Source: an uncultured Bacteroidales bacterium
Lineage (GTDB): Bacteria; Bacteroidota; Bacteroidia; Bacteroidales; Muribaculaceae
Assembly (NCBI GenBank): GCA_902793405.1
Contig: CADBDH010000023.1
Span: forward strand, 1 to 64,000
Reading direction: 5' to 3'
DNA length: 64,000 nt
Made by a program: the position numbers and the translations under genes. The notes below the pieces were generated by a model. The model searched no databases, was not told where the DNA came from, and saw only the letters and a list, made by a program, of their open reading frames with translations. Below are positions 20,199 through 29,149 of the stretch, in pieces. Position 1 is the first letter of the stretch; each line of letters opens with the position of its first letter.

Positions 20199-21341
20199 TC
20201 ATAAAATATCATTTTGCCAAAGCGCTTTCAGAAACTGATCAACAGGCCAAATCTCTACATCATTCATCTTGCGATATGCTACGTCAAGTGAAATGATAAT
20301 CGTTCTTGCATTGGGATGTTCTTCTTTAAAAGCTTTAAGGCCTTTAATGTGTTTGGGCTGTATTTCTTGAGATGACTTGATTTCTATGGCCACTTCTGCA
20401 TCACCATAAATCAAGTCCACTTCAAAGCCCGATGTAGTTCGCCAATAAGATAGTTTCTTGCGACGGTGGGTGTATGAGATGTATGCAATAATTTCTTGTA
20501 TGATGAGATGCTCAAAAGCATGTCCAAAATCGGCAGATCCCGGTTCCATCTTTTGGCGGTTGCATAAATAATTGACAATCCCGACATCGAAAAAGTAGAA
20601 TTTGGGAGCTTTAATCAACCTTCGCTTTTGAACTTTTGTGAATGCAGGCAACATATAGCCAATCAATGTTTCCTGCAGAATCTCGAAATAGGCTTTTACG
20701 GTATTTGCACTGACTCCACAGTCTGTTGCGACATTGTTATAGTTGACCATCTCTCCGTTGGTCAGTGCTGCAACTTCAAGAAAACGGATAAATGTGTTCA
20801 GATTCCTTGATAAAGCTTCGGCCTCTATTTCCTGTTGCAGATAATTACCGATATATCCTTCCAATCGGTTCCATGGGTTGGCAGTGAGATAGTGTCTGGG
20901 TAGCATACCATGGTTAACGGCTTTAATTAAGTCAAAATCAGGGATTTCCTGACTGACAAGAGGAAAGAGTTGCCGTTTAACGGCACGGCCACCTAACATG
21001 TTGGCTCCTAATTGCTTGAGTTTTCTGGCACTCGATCCACACAACAGAAATCGTATGTCGCGGTTAACAATTAACCAATGCACTGCGTCTAGTAATTTGG
21101 GTAACATTTGTACCTCATCGATAATCACTAATTGATTATGGTCCAGATGATCCAGTTCCTGAATGAGGAGTTCGGGCTTACGTTGAAGTCTGCTATATAC
21201 GTCTGGAAGCAGGAGATCATAATAGTGAGCTTCAGGATAAATCGTCTTGAGTAGAGTGCTTTTTCCTGTTTGGCGTGCACCCCACAGGAAAACACTGTCA
21301 TCCTGTAATTCGGGAATGGATAAGAATCTGCTAAGTATCAT
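20199..21341 (-). CDS. AAA (AAA_14) ATPase with DUF4143 domain
   Basis: The 380-residue protein has the Walker A motif WGARQTGKST (20-29) and a Walker B motif LVIIDEVQMLPKLL (about 70-83) in an AAA_14 domain. A winged-helix part and the C-terminal DUF4143 domain follow, with a PD-(D/E)XK-like core VDLIYGDAEVAIEIKSSQ (about 308-325). The DNA is clearly AT-richer than its neighbours, and it comes with its own palindromic leader repeats, as if it were a mobile, self-regulated gene. Families like this are abundant and variable in Bacteroidetes. Their biological role is not established; defence or selfish behaviour are both possible. Confidence 0.88.
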   Translation of the reverse strand: MILSRFLSIPELQDDSVFLWGARQTGKSTLLKTIYPEAHYYDLLLPDVYSRLQRKPELLIQELDHLDHNQLVIIDEVQMLPKLLDAVHWLIVNRDIRFLLCGSSARKLKQLGANMLGGRAVKRQLFPLVSQEIPDFDLIKAVNHGMLPRHYLTANPWNRLEGYIGNYLQQEIEAEALSRNLNTFIRFLEVAALTNGEMVNYNNVATDCGVSANTVKAYFEILQETLIGYMLPAFTKVQKRRLIKAPKFYFFDVGIVNYLCNRQKMEPGSADFGHAFEHLIIQEIIAYISYTHRRKKLSYWRTTSGFEVDLIYGDAEVAIEIKSSQEIQPKHIKGLKAFKEEHPNARTIIISLDVAYRKMNDVEIWPVDQFLKALWQNDIL

Positions 21342-21402
21342 ATTTACTGTTATTTAAACCGTTTTTTTGTCGCTCTGATGCGTGGATAGAAATTCTGATA
21401 AT

Positions 21403-21450
21403 CCGCAATACTGTTGCGGTTTATCATGATATTCTGCAGTAATGTTGCGG
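21403..21450. repeat. two palindromic units, 31-bp period, in the DUF4143 leader
   Basis: CCGCAA-TACTG-TTGCGG (21403-21419) is a perfect dyad. CTGCAG-TAATG-TTGCGG (21434-21450) is a decayed second copy whose centre is displaced by 31 bp. Both lie between the promoter (21463-21493) and the start codon (21341), so they act either as operators or as RNA hairpins. The arrangement parallels the 33-bp array at 2862-2964. Confidence 0.65.
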
Positions 21451-21462
21451 ATTGTCATTGCG

Positions 21463-21493
21463 CAAAATTAGAAAAATCTAACCAAGTATGCAA
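21463..21493 (-). promoter_or_regulatory. promoter of the DUF4143 ATPase gene
   Basis: Minus strand TTG (21493-21491), 20 bp, TAATTTTG (21470-21463). The leader of about 120 nt contains the palindromes. Confidence 0.75.
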
Positions 21494-21600
21494 CTTTTCT
21501 CAAATTTTTTTCAACGATGAGTGATGTGTGGTTATACGAATTGCACGGAGCCGTTTTGGCCCCGTGCAATCGGTTTATTTGCGGATATTCTGTTGTCAGT

Positions 21601-23064
21601 TTAGATCCAGCCCATCGAGTGGTAGAGGAAGGCGATGAGGTAGCCGGCAACACAGGCGACCACGGTGTGGACCATACCGGGCATCATGAATGAGTGGTTC
21701 AAGAGGTACTTGCCGATGACGGTCGTGCCCGTGCGGTCGAAGTTCACGGTGGCGATATCCGACGGATAGTTGGGGATAAAGAAGTAGCCATAGACCGATG
21801 GCAACACGCCCAGCAGAATCCAGCCGTCGATGCCTAGTTTGTAGGCCAGCGGCAACATGGCAACGACTACGGCGCCCTGTGAGTTGACGAGGACCGAAAC
21901 GAGGAAGAACGCAAAGGCAATCGACCACGGATATTGCTCAACCAGGCCGGCCAGCATGTTTTGGATTTCGCCCAGATAGTTGGCGAAGTAGGTGTCGGCG
22001 AGCCATGCAATACCGTAGATGGCGACTACTGCGACCATACCGCTCTGCCAAACGGGACCGGCGATGGCCTTCTTGGGTTTTGCCTTGCAGAAGATAATCA
22101 TCAGCGCGGCAGCGGTAATCATCACAATCTGGATGACGAGGTTCATCTTTAGCGGGGTGGGGTGCGTCTTGGTCAAACCTTCAACGGCAATGCCCAACTT
22201 AGCGAGCTGGTCGGCGGTGATGGTCACACGCGAACCGATGAGCTCTACCGTGGCGTCACCGTCAATGGCCTTGATGGTATCATAGGCCGGCAGCAGATCC
22301 TGGAAGATAGCGAAGAACACGATGACCAGCAGTGCTCCGAAGAAGATATAGACAGCACGCTTGCTCTCGGGAGCAATCTTCTTGTCGAGGGTAGTTGCGC
22401 TGCTGCCGTAGATGTACTCGCGCTGCGCGGGATCGGCGATTTTCTTCTGGAACTCGGGATCCTTGTCCAGGTCCTTACCGCGCTTGTAAGAGGCGATAGA
22501 TGCTATGAGGATACCCAGCAGACAGGCGGGAATGGTTACCATGAGCACCTGCGGGATGGAGATGGTATAGCCGTTGGCACCGCTGATGGTGATAAAGGCA
22601 ACCACCGCTGCTGCAATGGGCGAGCAGGTGATACCGATCTGTGAAGCGATACTGGCGATACCGCAGGGACGCTCGGGGCGGATGCCCTTCTTGATGGCGA
22701 TGTCGCAGATGATGGGCATCAACGTGTAAACCACGTGACCCGTGCCGACGAGCACCGTCAGGAAGAACGTGCACAGGGGGGCCAGGAAGGTGATGCGGTC
22801 AGGGTGCTTGCGCAGCATCTTCTCGGCCAGCTGGATGAGCCAGTCCATACCGCCCGAGGCCTGCATGATGCCGGCGCAGGTGACGGCTGCAATGATAATG
22901 TAAATCACATCGGTGGGAGGCGTACCGGGTTTCATGCCGAAGCCAAACACGAGGATGGCCAGGCCAATGCCCGAAATCGCTCCCAACGCCAGACTGCCGT
23001 ATCGGGAGCCCAGCCACAAAGCTCCTAGCACAATGAGGAGCTGAATAATCATGAGTAGTGACAT
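21601..23064 (-). CDS. dcuB: anaerobic C4-dicarboxylate transporter, DcuA/DcuB family
   Basis: The 487-residue inner-membrane protein has about 10-12 hydrophobic segments. Family motifs are GTGHVVYTLMPIICDIA (about 107-123) and GIASIASQIGITCSPIAAAV (about 135-154). The late PNYPSDIATVNFDRTGTT matches the conserved Dcu C-terminal region. Dcu carriers exchange fumarate or aspartate for succinate during fumarate respiration, which fits a succinate-producing Bacteroidales. It is about 40 residues longer than E. coli DcuB because of a charged central segment (about 195-275). DcuA and DcuB cannot be told apart here. It precedes a porin gene on the same strand. Confidence 0.9.
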   Translation of the reverse strand: MSLLMIIQLLIVLGALWLGSRYGSLALGAISGIGLAILVFGFGMKPGTPPTDVIYIIIAAVTCAGIMQASGGMDWLIQLAEKMLRKHPDRITFLAPLCTFFLTVLVGTGHVVYTLMPIICDIAIKKGIRPERPCGIASIASQIGITCSPIAAAVVAFITISGANGYTISIPQVLMVTIPACLLGILIASIASYKRGKDLDKDPEFQKKIADPAQREYIYGSSATTLDKKIAPESKRAVYIFFGALLVIVFFAIFQDLLPAYDTIKAIDGDATVELIGSRVTITADQLAKLGIAVEGLTKTHPTPLKMNLVIQIVMITAAALMIIFCKAKPKKAIAGPVWQSGMVAVVAIYGIAWLADTYFANYLGEIQNMLAGLVEQYPWSIAFAFFLVSVLVNSQGAVVVAMLPLAYKLGIDGWILLGVLPSVYGYFFIPNYPSDIATVNFDRTGTTVIGKYLLNHSFMMPGMVHTVVACVAGYLIAFLYHSMGWI

Positions 23065-23065
23065 G

Positions 23066-23100
23066 TTATTTTAGTTTTTAGTTGATAGTTCTTAGTTGAT
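23066..23100 (-). repeat. AACTAAA-type repeat leader of dcuB
   Basis: On the minus strand CAACTAAGAACTATCAACTAAA and similar short units run up to 2-4 nt before the ATG at 23064. It is the same leader type as at 3062 and 56513. Confidence 0.5.
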
Positions 23101-23116
23101 GTACACATCCATTCAT

Positions 23117-24238
23117 TTAGTACCTGATGGAAACTTGCACGAAGACGGTGCTGTAGTCGGGATCAGCAAGGGCACGGTCGTGGGTGAAGCAGTACTCGGT
23201 CTGCACCTCCAGGTATTTGCAGAAGCGGTAGTTCAGACCCACTTCATAGTTGGTCTTGGCTGCCACGCTCGATGCGGTGGGACGGTACAGGTCATAGCGT
23301 GCCTTGGCCATCAGTTTGCTGGGTATTACCGGCACAACAGCGAGGGCATAGATACCGTCACTCTTGTTGTTATCAACGGCATTACCATTCTTGTCGGTGT
23401 AGGTCTTGATGGTGGTGTCGTTGGCATCGGCGCTCTTCTGGTAGGTGGTGGCAAAGCCCAGACCCGTCGAGTGGATGTACTCGGTGCGCAGCTGCAGGTC
23501 ACCCTTTTTGTACTCGGCACTCAAGGCATAGCGGTGCTGGCGCAGGCTCACGGTCAGGCCGCCGGCCTTGCGGGCATAAGAGCCCTCCCAGCCGAAGGCG
23601 CCAAGGCGCATACCCTCGATGGGCATGACCCATGCGCCGCCAATGATGTCCTTCCTTTCGTCAACGTCTTTGACATTGATGCCCTGGCCGTTGAACACGC
23701 CCACCTGGTAGTGCAGCAGGTTGCGGCCGCTGCTGTTCTTGAGGAAATCACCCTGGAACTGCAGACCGATGTCGCGTCCGTTGCTGGCATGCATGCCCGT
23801 GCGGTCGCTGAAGCCCGCCAACTTGCTCACGGGCTGCGAATAGCTCATGAAGCCCTGGTCGATGGGGTTCATCGGGTTCTCGTAGGTGAACGGGCGCTTG
23901 AACTGGCCCAACTTCACGCGGAAAAAGTCGAATTTTTGCCATTCCATGAAGTAGTCTACAAGCCTGGGGCTGCTGCCCATCGTCGAGGTGTTGCCGTTGA
24001 TCTGGCCCTGGATCTTGTAGTAGAAATCGTTGAGGATACGGCCCTCGATCGATGCCCTGACAAGCCTCAGGTCAAACGAGTTGCTGTTGTTGCCATCCTG
24101 GAACGTGGCCTGATAGGACGCCATGGCAAAGCCGCTGAACTTGGGCTTTGTGAAAATCGCATTATTGCCGTCGCTCTGTGCCATCATCGGGAGCAGCAGC
24201 ATCGACCCCAGCAGGGTCATGAGTAGTCGTTTAATCAT
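23117..24238 (-). CDS. outer-membrane porin of the OprO/OprP (porin O/P) type
   Basis: The 373-residue protein has a signal peptide (MIKRLLMTLLGSMLLLPMMA) and then alternating strands typical of a 16-strand barrel. Recognisable stretches include FSGFAMASYQATFQDG (about 35-50), LGQFKRPFTYENPMNP (about 115-130) and the final strand STVFVQVSIRY with terminal aromatic residue. The family includes phosphate- and pyrophosphate-selective porins. Here the next gene downstream, 52 bp away, is dcuB, so a role in passing dicarboxylates through the outer membrane is a reasonable inference. The promoter at 24282-24314 should drive both genes. Confidence 0.87.
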   Translation of the reverse strand: MIKRLLMTLLGSMLLLPMMAQSDGNNAIFTKPKFSGFAMASYQATFQDGNNSNSFDLRLVRASIEGRILNDFYYKIQGQINGNTSTMGSSPRLVDYFMEWQKFDFFRVKLGQFKRPFTYENPMNPIDQGFMSYSQPVSKLAGFSDRTGMHASNGRDIGLQFQGDFLKNSSGRNLLHYQVGVFNGQGINVKDVDERKDIIGGAWVMPIEGMRLGAFGWEGSYARKAGGLTVSLRQHRYALSAEYKKGDLQLRTEYIHSTGLGFATTYQKSADANDTTIKTYTDKNGNAVDNNKSDGIYALAVVPVIPSKLMAKARYDLYRPTASSVAAKTNYEVGLNYRFCKYLEVQTEYCFTHDRALADPDYSTVFVQVSIRY

Positions 24239-24281
24239 ACGTTTGTTGTTTTGGAGGTTAATTATATTTTATATTTTTTCG

Positions 24282-24314
24282 CAAATATAAACATAATTCT
24301 TGAACTATAAGCAA
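24282..24314 (-). promoter_or_regulatory. promoter of the porin-dcuB operon
   Basis: Minus strand TTG (24314-24312), 22 bp, TATATTTG (24289-24282), 44 bp before the porin start. The spacer is slightly long. Confidence 0.6.
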
Positions 24315-24459
24315 ATTGAGTAGAAGAAACTGCTTTTTTTATTGGATGAGCCATTGGTGACGGTAATAACAAGGTGGGTGGTGTGTGTTCAGGAGAAGGC
24401 GATGGTTGTGGCATGGAATTGTTTTTTTTTACGGTTTGGATAAGATTTTAATCATTTTA

Positions 24460-24491
24460 TTTGTTGGTTGATATGATATAGAGTATATTTG
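24460..24491 (+). promoter_or_regulatory. promoter of the T9SS protein at 24534
   Basis: TTTG 24460-24463, 20 bp, TATATTTG 24484-24491. The 24315-24459 stretch before it holds T- and G-rich sequence with nothing else recognisable. Confidence 0.75.
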
Positions 24492-24533
24492 CCGAACTCT
24501 ATTTAATCATCATTAACTAATAACTTACGTATT

Positions 24534-26108
24534 ATGAAAAGAATCCTCTTATTGTTTTTTGCTGCTTTCTTGTCGATGGCTGTGAGCATGCAAGCGTCAC
24601 AGCACATGCAGTTGCCCAAGACCGACATGGGTAAGATCCGTCATGCTATCACAGCACCGCGGGCCCAATTCTCTCCCTCGGTGAGTTCAACGCCCAAGCT
24701 TGGCGATGCCGTAGTGACGCCTCCCGAGGACCTCGAGACCCGCAATTACCATTTGAACGCCTACATCTTTGACGGCTCGAGTTGGGAAGTTGTTGACCGC
24801 ACGTTGCAGATTGGTTTTGATGGCAATGACGTCTATCTGCAGGGTTTCAGCGTCTATCTGCCCGAGGCCTGGATTAAGGGTACGCTGACCGACGATGGCA
24901 CCCAAGTCATCTTCCCGATGCAGTACTATGGTAGCCTGTATGGCAATGACATCTACTTCTATCCGGTTTCGCCCGTAGATGGTGAGTATGTCCTCATCGA
25001 TGCCGTTTTCAACTATAATGAGCGTGCCGACGTCTTTGTGCTGGACCAGAATCAGGTGTGCTACATTATCGAGAATGCCTATTCCGACCATCTGGGCTGG
25101 TACTATCAGTATGACAGCGAGATGAACATCACTCCCGACGTGGGTACCGTCATCGTTCCCGAGGGTCTGGAGACTCAGCCTTACATGCTGACGGGTGTTT
25201 ACATGGGCTATTATACCGACACTGACACGTGGTTTGAGGGCGATCCTCTGATGGGCAGTGCCCAGGTTGGCTTTGACGGTGACGACATCTACATCCAGGG
25301 ACTTTGCTCCTATCTGCCTAAAGCATGGGTGAAGGGTCACCGCGAGGGCGACAGCTATGTGCTGGACAATGGCCAGTACTTCGGCCCGTTCGTGTTTGTT
25401 GACGAGGTCTATCCGCTCTACTTCATGGGCTGCGCCCCCGAGAGCGAGGACGTTGCACAGCTGAAGCTGACACCCGATCCCGAGACCGGTGCTCTTGTCG
25501 CCGACCAGTGGTATGCCATCAGTGCCACCGATATGGTTGTCGAGTGGTATGACCTGCTGGGCAATGTGGCTCTGACCCCGATGGTTGACGAGCCCGCCGT
25601 TCCCGCAACTCCTGCAGTGCTGTATTTTGAGTACTATGATGATGAGGATATGGGCTTTGTCGTGCTCGACATCCCCGTTACCGATGCCGACGGCAAACCC
25701 TTGATGACCGATCTGCTGGGCTATCAGCTCTTCTGCGACTATGGCGAGGGTCCCGACCCTTACATCTTCTGGGCCGACATCTATGGCTTTGAGGATGACC
25801 AGACGGTTATTCCTTATTCCTTCAACGACGATATGAACATCCTGATGGGCGGTCAGCTGGTAGTGGTTTACTTTATCGGCCAAGACATCCAGCGCATTGG
25901 TGTACAGAGCGTTTATGAGGGTGGTGGCGAGACCAATCTCTCAGAGATTGGCTGGTATGACCTTACCGCGACATCTGTCACCTCGATTGCTGCCGACGAC
26001 AACCGCACGGTTGAGTACTACGACCTGATGGGTCGCCGTGTCGATGCCGGCAAGTTGACTCGCGGCATCTACGTGACCAGCGATGGCCGCAAGATTCTTG
26101 TCAAATAA
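24534..26108 (+). CDS. secreted protein with duplicated domain and T9SS tail
   Basis: The 524-residue protein has a signal peptide (MKRILLLFFAAFLSMAVSMQA). An acidic, aromatic-rich module occurs twice: about 70-190 and 220-340, each with a strand of the form IGFDGNDVYLQGFSVYLPEA or VGFDGDDIYIQGLCSYLPKA, so it arose by internal duplication. The tail YYDLMGRRVD...TRGIYVTSDGRKILVK matches a T9SS type-A sorting domain. No catalytic site is visible. The last 200 residues form another beta-rich domain. It is a single-gene unit with its own promoter and a terminator at 26134-26166. The role at the cell surface is unknown. Confidence 0.83.
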   Translation: MKRILLLFFAAFLSMAVSMQASQHMQLPKTDMGKIRHAITAPRAQFSPSVSSTPKLGDAVVTPPEDLETRNYHLNAYIFDGSSWEVVDRTLQIGFDGNDVYLQGFSVYLPEAWIKGTLTDDGTQVIFPMQYYGSLYGNDIYFYPVSPVDGEYVLIDAVFNYNERADVFVLDQNQVCYIIENAYSDHLGWYYQYDSEMNITPDVGTVIVPEGLETQPYMLTGVYMGYYTDTDTWFEGDPLMGSAQVGFDGDDIYIQGLCSYLPKAWVKGHREGDSYVLDNGQYFGPFVFVDEVYPLYFMGCAPESEDVAQLKLTPDPETGALVADQWYAISATDMVVEWYDLLGNVALTPMVDEPAVPATPAVLYFEYYDDEDMGFVVLDIPVTDADGKPLMTDLLGYQLFCDYGEGPDPYIFWADIYGFEDDQTVIPYSFNDDMNILMGGQLVVVYFIGQDIQRIGVQSVYEGGGETNLSEIGWYDLTATSVTSIAADDNRTVEYYDLMGRRVDAGKLTRGIYVTSDGRKILVK

Positions 26109-26133
26109 GCCGATTTGACACTATTTGCTACAG

Positions 26134-26166
26134 CATCCCTCATCGCTTCAATGGCGATGGGGGATG
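26134..26166 (+). terminator. 13-bp hairpin terminator
   Basis: CATCCCTCATCGC (26134-26146) pairs with GCGATGGGGGATG (26154-26166), with one U-G pair and a 7-nt loop, and TCTTT follows. It ends the T9SS gene transcript. Confidence 0.7.
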
Positions 26167-26231
26167 TCTTTATGATGCCTGCATGTGGCGGACCTCGGGC
26201 TGCGATGAAGAATAGAAAAACGTGGGAAATG

Positions 26232-26262
26232 TTGTGGCAGTTGGGGATATTGCCTAAATTTG
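26232..26262 (+). promoter_or_regulatory. promoter of the LRR-mutY pair
   Basis: TTG 26232-26234, 20 bp, TAAATTTG 26255-26262; the gene start is 26296. Confidence 0.75.
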
Positions 26263-26295
26263 CGGTAAAAACAGGAACTAAAGACAATTAAGATT

Positions 26296-28074
26296 ATGAT
26301 ATCCCGACAAATGTTGAGAATAATGACCGCCATGTTGCTCTTGTTGGCGACGGCCATCCCTGTCAGCGCCCAATACGGCAGCCGTGGTGACAGGCGCTAC
26401 CATGACCGTTTTGAGCGCACCAACTCCTATGGCGATGTGGTAGAGATTCGCCTGAGCGAGCCCGGCACGCTGGAGTCCAAGATGCCCCCCGATATGGAGA
26501 ATCGCGTACGCCTGTTGCACATCGAGGGTCCCATGAACAACGATGACTTCAAGTATGTCAAGAAGTTGTGTGACCGTTCCCGCTGTGTTGACGGTCGTGA
26601 CAAGTCGGTAGACAATTATATTGACCTGGAGCTGGAGCGTGCCCGCATCATCAGCGCCGGCACCCGGGGGCTGCTTGGCAGCAGTGGCCAGCGCGACGTG
26701 CTCGACAATGCTTTGGCCTATTCGAGTCACTTGCGCACCATCGTCCTGCCCGAGCGATTAAAACGCATCGGCAACAATGCCTTGACGGGTTGCAGCCAGC
26801 TCGAAGAGGTGATTATGCCTAACGGAGTGCGGTCGTTTGGCAGCAGTGCTTTTTCGGGGTGCTACCATCTGGAGTATATCACCCTGCCCGAGGGATTGGA
26901 GAGCATTGGTGACGAGTGTTTCTACGGCTGTGAGCGACTGCGCAACATCACCATCCCCCGCAGTGTAATGGAGATTGGGAAAAAGGCATTCAAGGGCACT
27001 GGCTTGCAGCGTGTGGCGTTGCCCTATGGGCTGCAGTCGCTGGGCGCTGCGGCCTTTGAGGATACCCCGTTGACCGAATTGGCACTTCCTGCCTCGACCC
27101 AAATTACCGATAATTACCTGGGTTATATGCCCAAACTACAGGAAATAACCGTCGAGAACGGCAGCCGTTACTATACCTATGAGGACGGTGTGCTCTATGA
27201 CAACACGGGCCGCGTGTTGTTGCTGTACCCCGCGGGCCGCGTTGGTGCCTGTGTGGTGCCCGACGGCGTGGAATGCATCGGTGCCAATGCCTTTACGGGT
27301 TCACTGGTAGAGAATATCGACTTGCCTGGGAGTGTGACGGCCATCGGTGAGTCGGCCTTTGAGAAATGCTCGCACCTGCAGCGCGTCGACTTGTCCGGCG
27401 TCAACACGCTGGGTAAGGCTGCCTTCAAGTATTGCAGTAGCCTGGCTGCCTTTGCCCTGAGCCGCGACATTGAGGTTATTCCTCAGGAATGTTTTGAGGA
27501 GTGCAAGCAGTTGACTAAGGTCAACCTGCCGTCATCGGTGACCACTATCGCAATGAGGGCGTTCAAGAACTGCCCGAATATCGCTTCGGTGGAATTTCCT
27601 ATCGTGTTGACCGAGATTGGCAAGGAAGCCTTCGAGGGCAACAAGGCGCTGACGGCCATCGACCTGCCGTCGGCACTGAAGTCCATCGGCGAACGTGCCT
27701 TCAAGAACTGCCGCGCATTGACCCAAGTCTCTCTGCCCGATGCCTGCACGACGGTGGATAAAGAAGCCTTTCGTGAGTGCACGGCCTTGACTGCCATCGA
27801 TTTGGGACAGGGTGTCAAGAGCCTGGGCGACAATGCCTTGCGAGAGACTGCCATCACCACCTTGGTTCTGCCCGAGGGCATTACCCACGTGGGCAAGAAA
27901 GTGGCCGAGAAGTGCAAGCAGCTGAATCGCATCGAGTGTCGCGCAATCCTGCCGCCTACCCTCGACAAGGAGAGCAATGGCAAGATCGACCTGTATGTTC
28001 CAGCCACGTCGGTCAAGGCCTATCGCAGTGCCAAGAATTGGAAAAACTTCAAGAATATCCTCCCGCTGGAGTAA
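26296..28074 (+). CDS. secreted BspA-like LRR_5 protein
   Basis: The 592-residue protein has an N-terminal signal segment ending near residue 27 (AIPVSA/Q). From about 140 to 580 it is built of roughly 22-23-residue LRR_5 units of the form 'IGxxAFxxCxxLxxVxLPxxV', for example SIGERAFKNCRALTQVSLPD. BspA-like proteins bind host or bacterial surfaces in oral and gut Bacteroidetes. There is no T9SS tail and no dockerin; the last repeat closes with YRSAKNWKNFKNILPLE, a usual BspA ending. Only 3 bp separate it from mutY, so the two are probably co-transcribed. Confidence 0.87.
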   Translation: MISRQMLRIMTAMLLLLATAIPVSAQYGSRGDRRYHDRFERTNSYGDVVEIRLSEPGTLESKMPPDMENRVRLLHIEGPMNNDDFKYVKKLCDRSRCVDGRDKSVDNYIDLELERARIISAGTRGLLGSSGQRDVLDNALAYSSHLRTIVLPERLKRIGNNALTGCSQLEEVIMPNGVRSFGSSAFSGCYHLEYITLPEGLESIGDECFYGCERLRNITIPRSVMEIGKKAFKGTGLQRVALPYGLQSLGAAAFEDTPLTELALPASTQITDNYLGYMPKLQEITVENGSRYYTYEDGVLYDNTGRVLLLYPAGRVGACVVPDGVECIGANAFTGSLVENIDLPGSVTAIGESAFEKCSHLQRVDLSGVNTLGKAAFKYCSSLAAFALSRDIEVIPQECFEECKQLTKVNLPSSVTTIAMRAFKNCPNIASVEFPIVLTEIGKEAFEGNKALTAIDLPSALKSIGERAFKNCRALTQVSLPDACTTVDKEAFRECTALTAIDLGQGVKSLGDNALRETAITTLVLPEGITHVGKKVAEKCKQLNRIECRAILPPTLDKESNGKIDLYVPATSVKAYRSAKNWKNFKNILPLE

Positions 28075-28077
28075 CTG

Positions 28078-29085
28078 ATGGCTATGCAATCGCCTTTTAC
28101 TACAGCTCTATTGAGGTGGTTCGCGCAGTATGGGCGCGAGCTGCCGTGGCGTGGCATCGGTGACCCCTATGGCATCTGGGTGAGTGAAATCATCCTGCAG
28201 CAGACGCGCATCGAGCAGGGCCGTGACTACTGGTTGCATTTTATGGAGCGTTTTCCCACCGTCGAGGCCCTGGCCGCCGCCAGCGAGGACGAGGTGTTGC
28301 GCCAGTGGCAGGGATTGGGCTACTACAGCCGTGCCCGCAACCTGCATGCCGCAGCACGGCAGATTGTCGAGCAAGGCGGTTTCCCGCAAACGCTCGAGGG
28401 ACTGCGGGCGCTCAAGGGGGTGGGGGACTACACTGCAGCCGCCGTCGGCTCGATGGCTTTTGGCCTGCCCGCAGCCGCCGTTGACGGTAACGTCTATCGC
28501 GTGCTTGCCCGTCACTATGGCATCGATGTCCCCATCAACTCCACCCATGGCAAGCACACGTTCCAGGCCTTGGCCCAGGAACTGTTGCCCGAGGATGAGC
28601 CCTCGGCCTTTAATCAGGCGATGATGGACTTTGGCGCCACGTGGTGCACGCCGCGCTCTCCCCGTTGCGTCGATTGCCCGTTGGCCCAGACGTGTGAGGC
28701 CTATCGGACGGGCCGCGTCAACCAATTGCCTGTCAAGGAAAAGAAACTCAAGATTCAGGAGCGTCATTTCTCCTATATCTACATCCGCTACAAGAGCCAG
28801 GTCGCCATGCGACGCCGCCCCGCGGGCGACATCTGGCAAGGGCTGTGGGAGCCGCTGTTCATCGAGGACGCTCCGTTGCCCGATCTGGCTTGCCCGCTCA
28901 CCATGTTGGCCCGAGGGGTGAAACATGTGCTCACCCACCGCATCCTGCTGGCCGATTTCTATCTTGCTGAGCCCTCGAGCCGCCCCGATTTACCAATTGA
29001 TTACCAATGGATTGACGAGCACAATCTGGCCGACTATGCCGTGCCCCGGCTGGTCGAGAAACTGATGGAACTGCTCCAGGCATAA
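28078..29085 (+). CDS. mutY: A/G-specific adenine DNA glycosylase
   Basis: The 335-residue MutY removes adenine mispaired with 8-oxoguanine. The catalytic Glu lies in SEIILQQTRIEQ (about 35-46), the helix-hairpin-helix is LKGVGDYTAAAVGSMAFG and the catalytic Asp is in AAVDGNVYRVLAR. The 4Fe-4S ligands are visible as C-x6-C-x2-C-x5-C in CTPRSPRCVDCPLAQTCEA (about 197-215). A C-terminal NUDIX-like domain that reads 8-oxoG follows. ATG 28084, two codons later, is an alternative start. A hairpin terminator lies just after the stop. Family assignment is secure. Confidence 0.96.
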   Translation: MAMQSPFTTALLRWFAQYGRELPWRGIGDPYGIWVSEIILQQTRIEQGRDYWLHFMERFPTVEALAAASEDEVLRQWQGLGYYSRARNLHAAARQIVEQGGFPQTLEGLRALKGVGDYTAAAVGSMAFGLPAAAVDGNVYRVLARHYGIDVPINSTHGKHTFQALAQELLPEDEPSAFNQAMMDFGATWCTPRSPRCVDCPLAQTCEAYRTGRVNQLPVKEKKLKIQERHFSYIYIRYKSQVAMRRRPAGDIWQGLWEPLFIEDAPLPDLACPLTMLARGVKHVLTHRILLADFYLAEPSSRPDLPIDYQWIDEHNLADYAVPRLVEKLMELLQA

Positions 29086-29090
29086 AAAAA

Positions 29091-29124
29091 CGGGCGCGGC
29101 CATCGATTATGGATGCCGCGCCCG
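29091..29124. terminator. bidirectional terminator between mutY and a convergent gene
   Basis: CGGGCGCGGC (29091-29100) pairs perfectly with GCCGCGCCCG (29115-29124). An A-run on the left (29085-29090) gives a T-run for the leftward transcript; on the right a weaker T-containing tail follows. Confidence 0.8.
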
Positions 29125-29149
29125 CGTGTTGTGATTCTGTTCTTAACAC

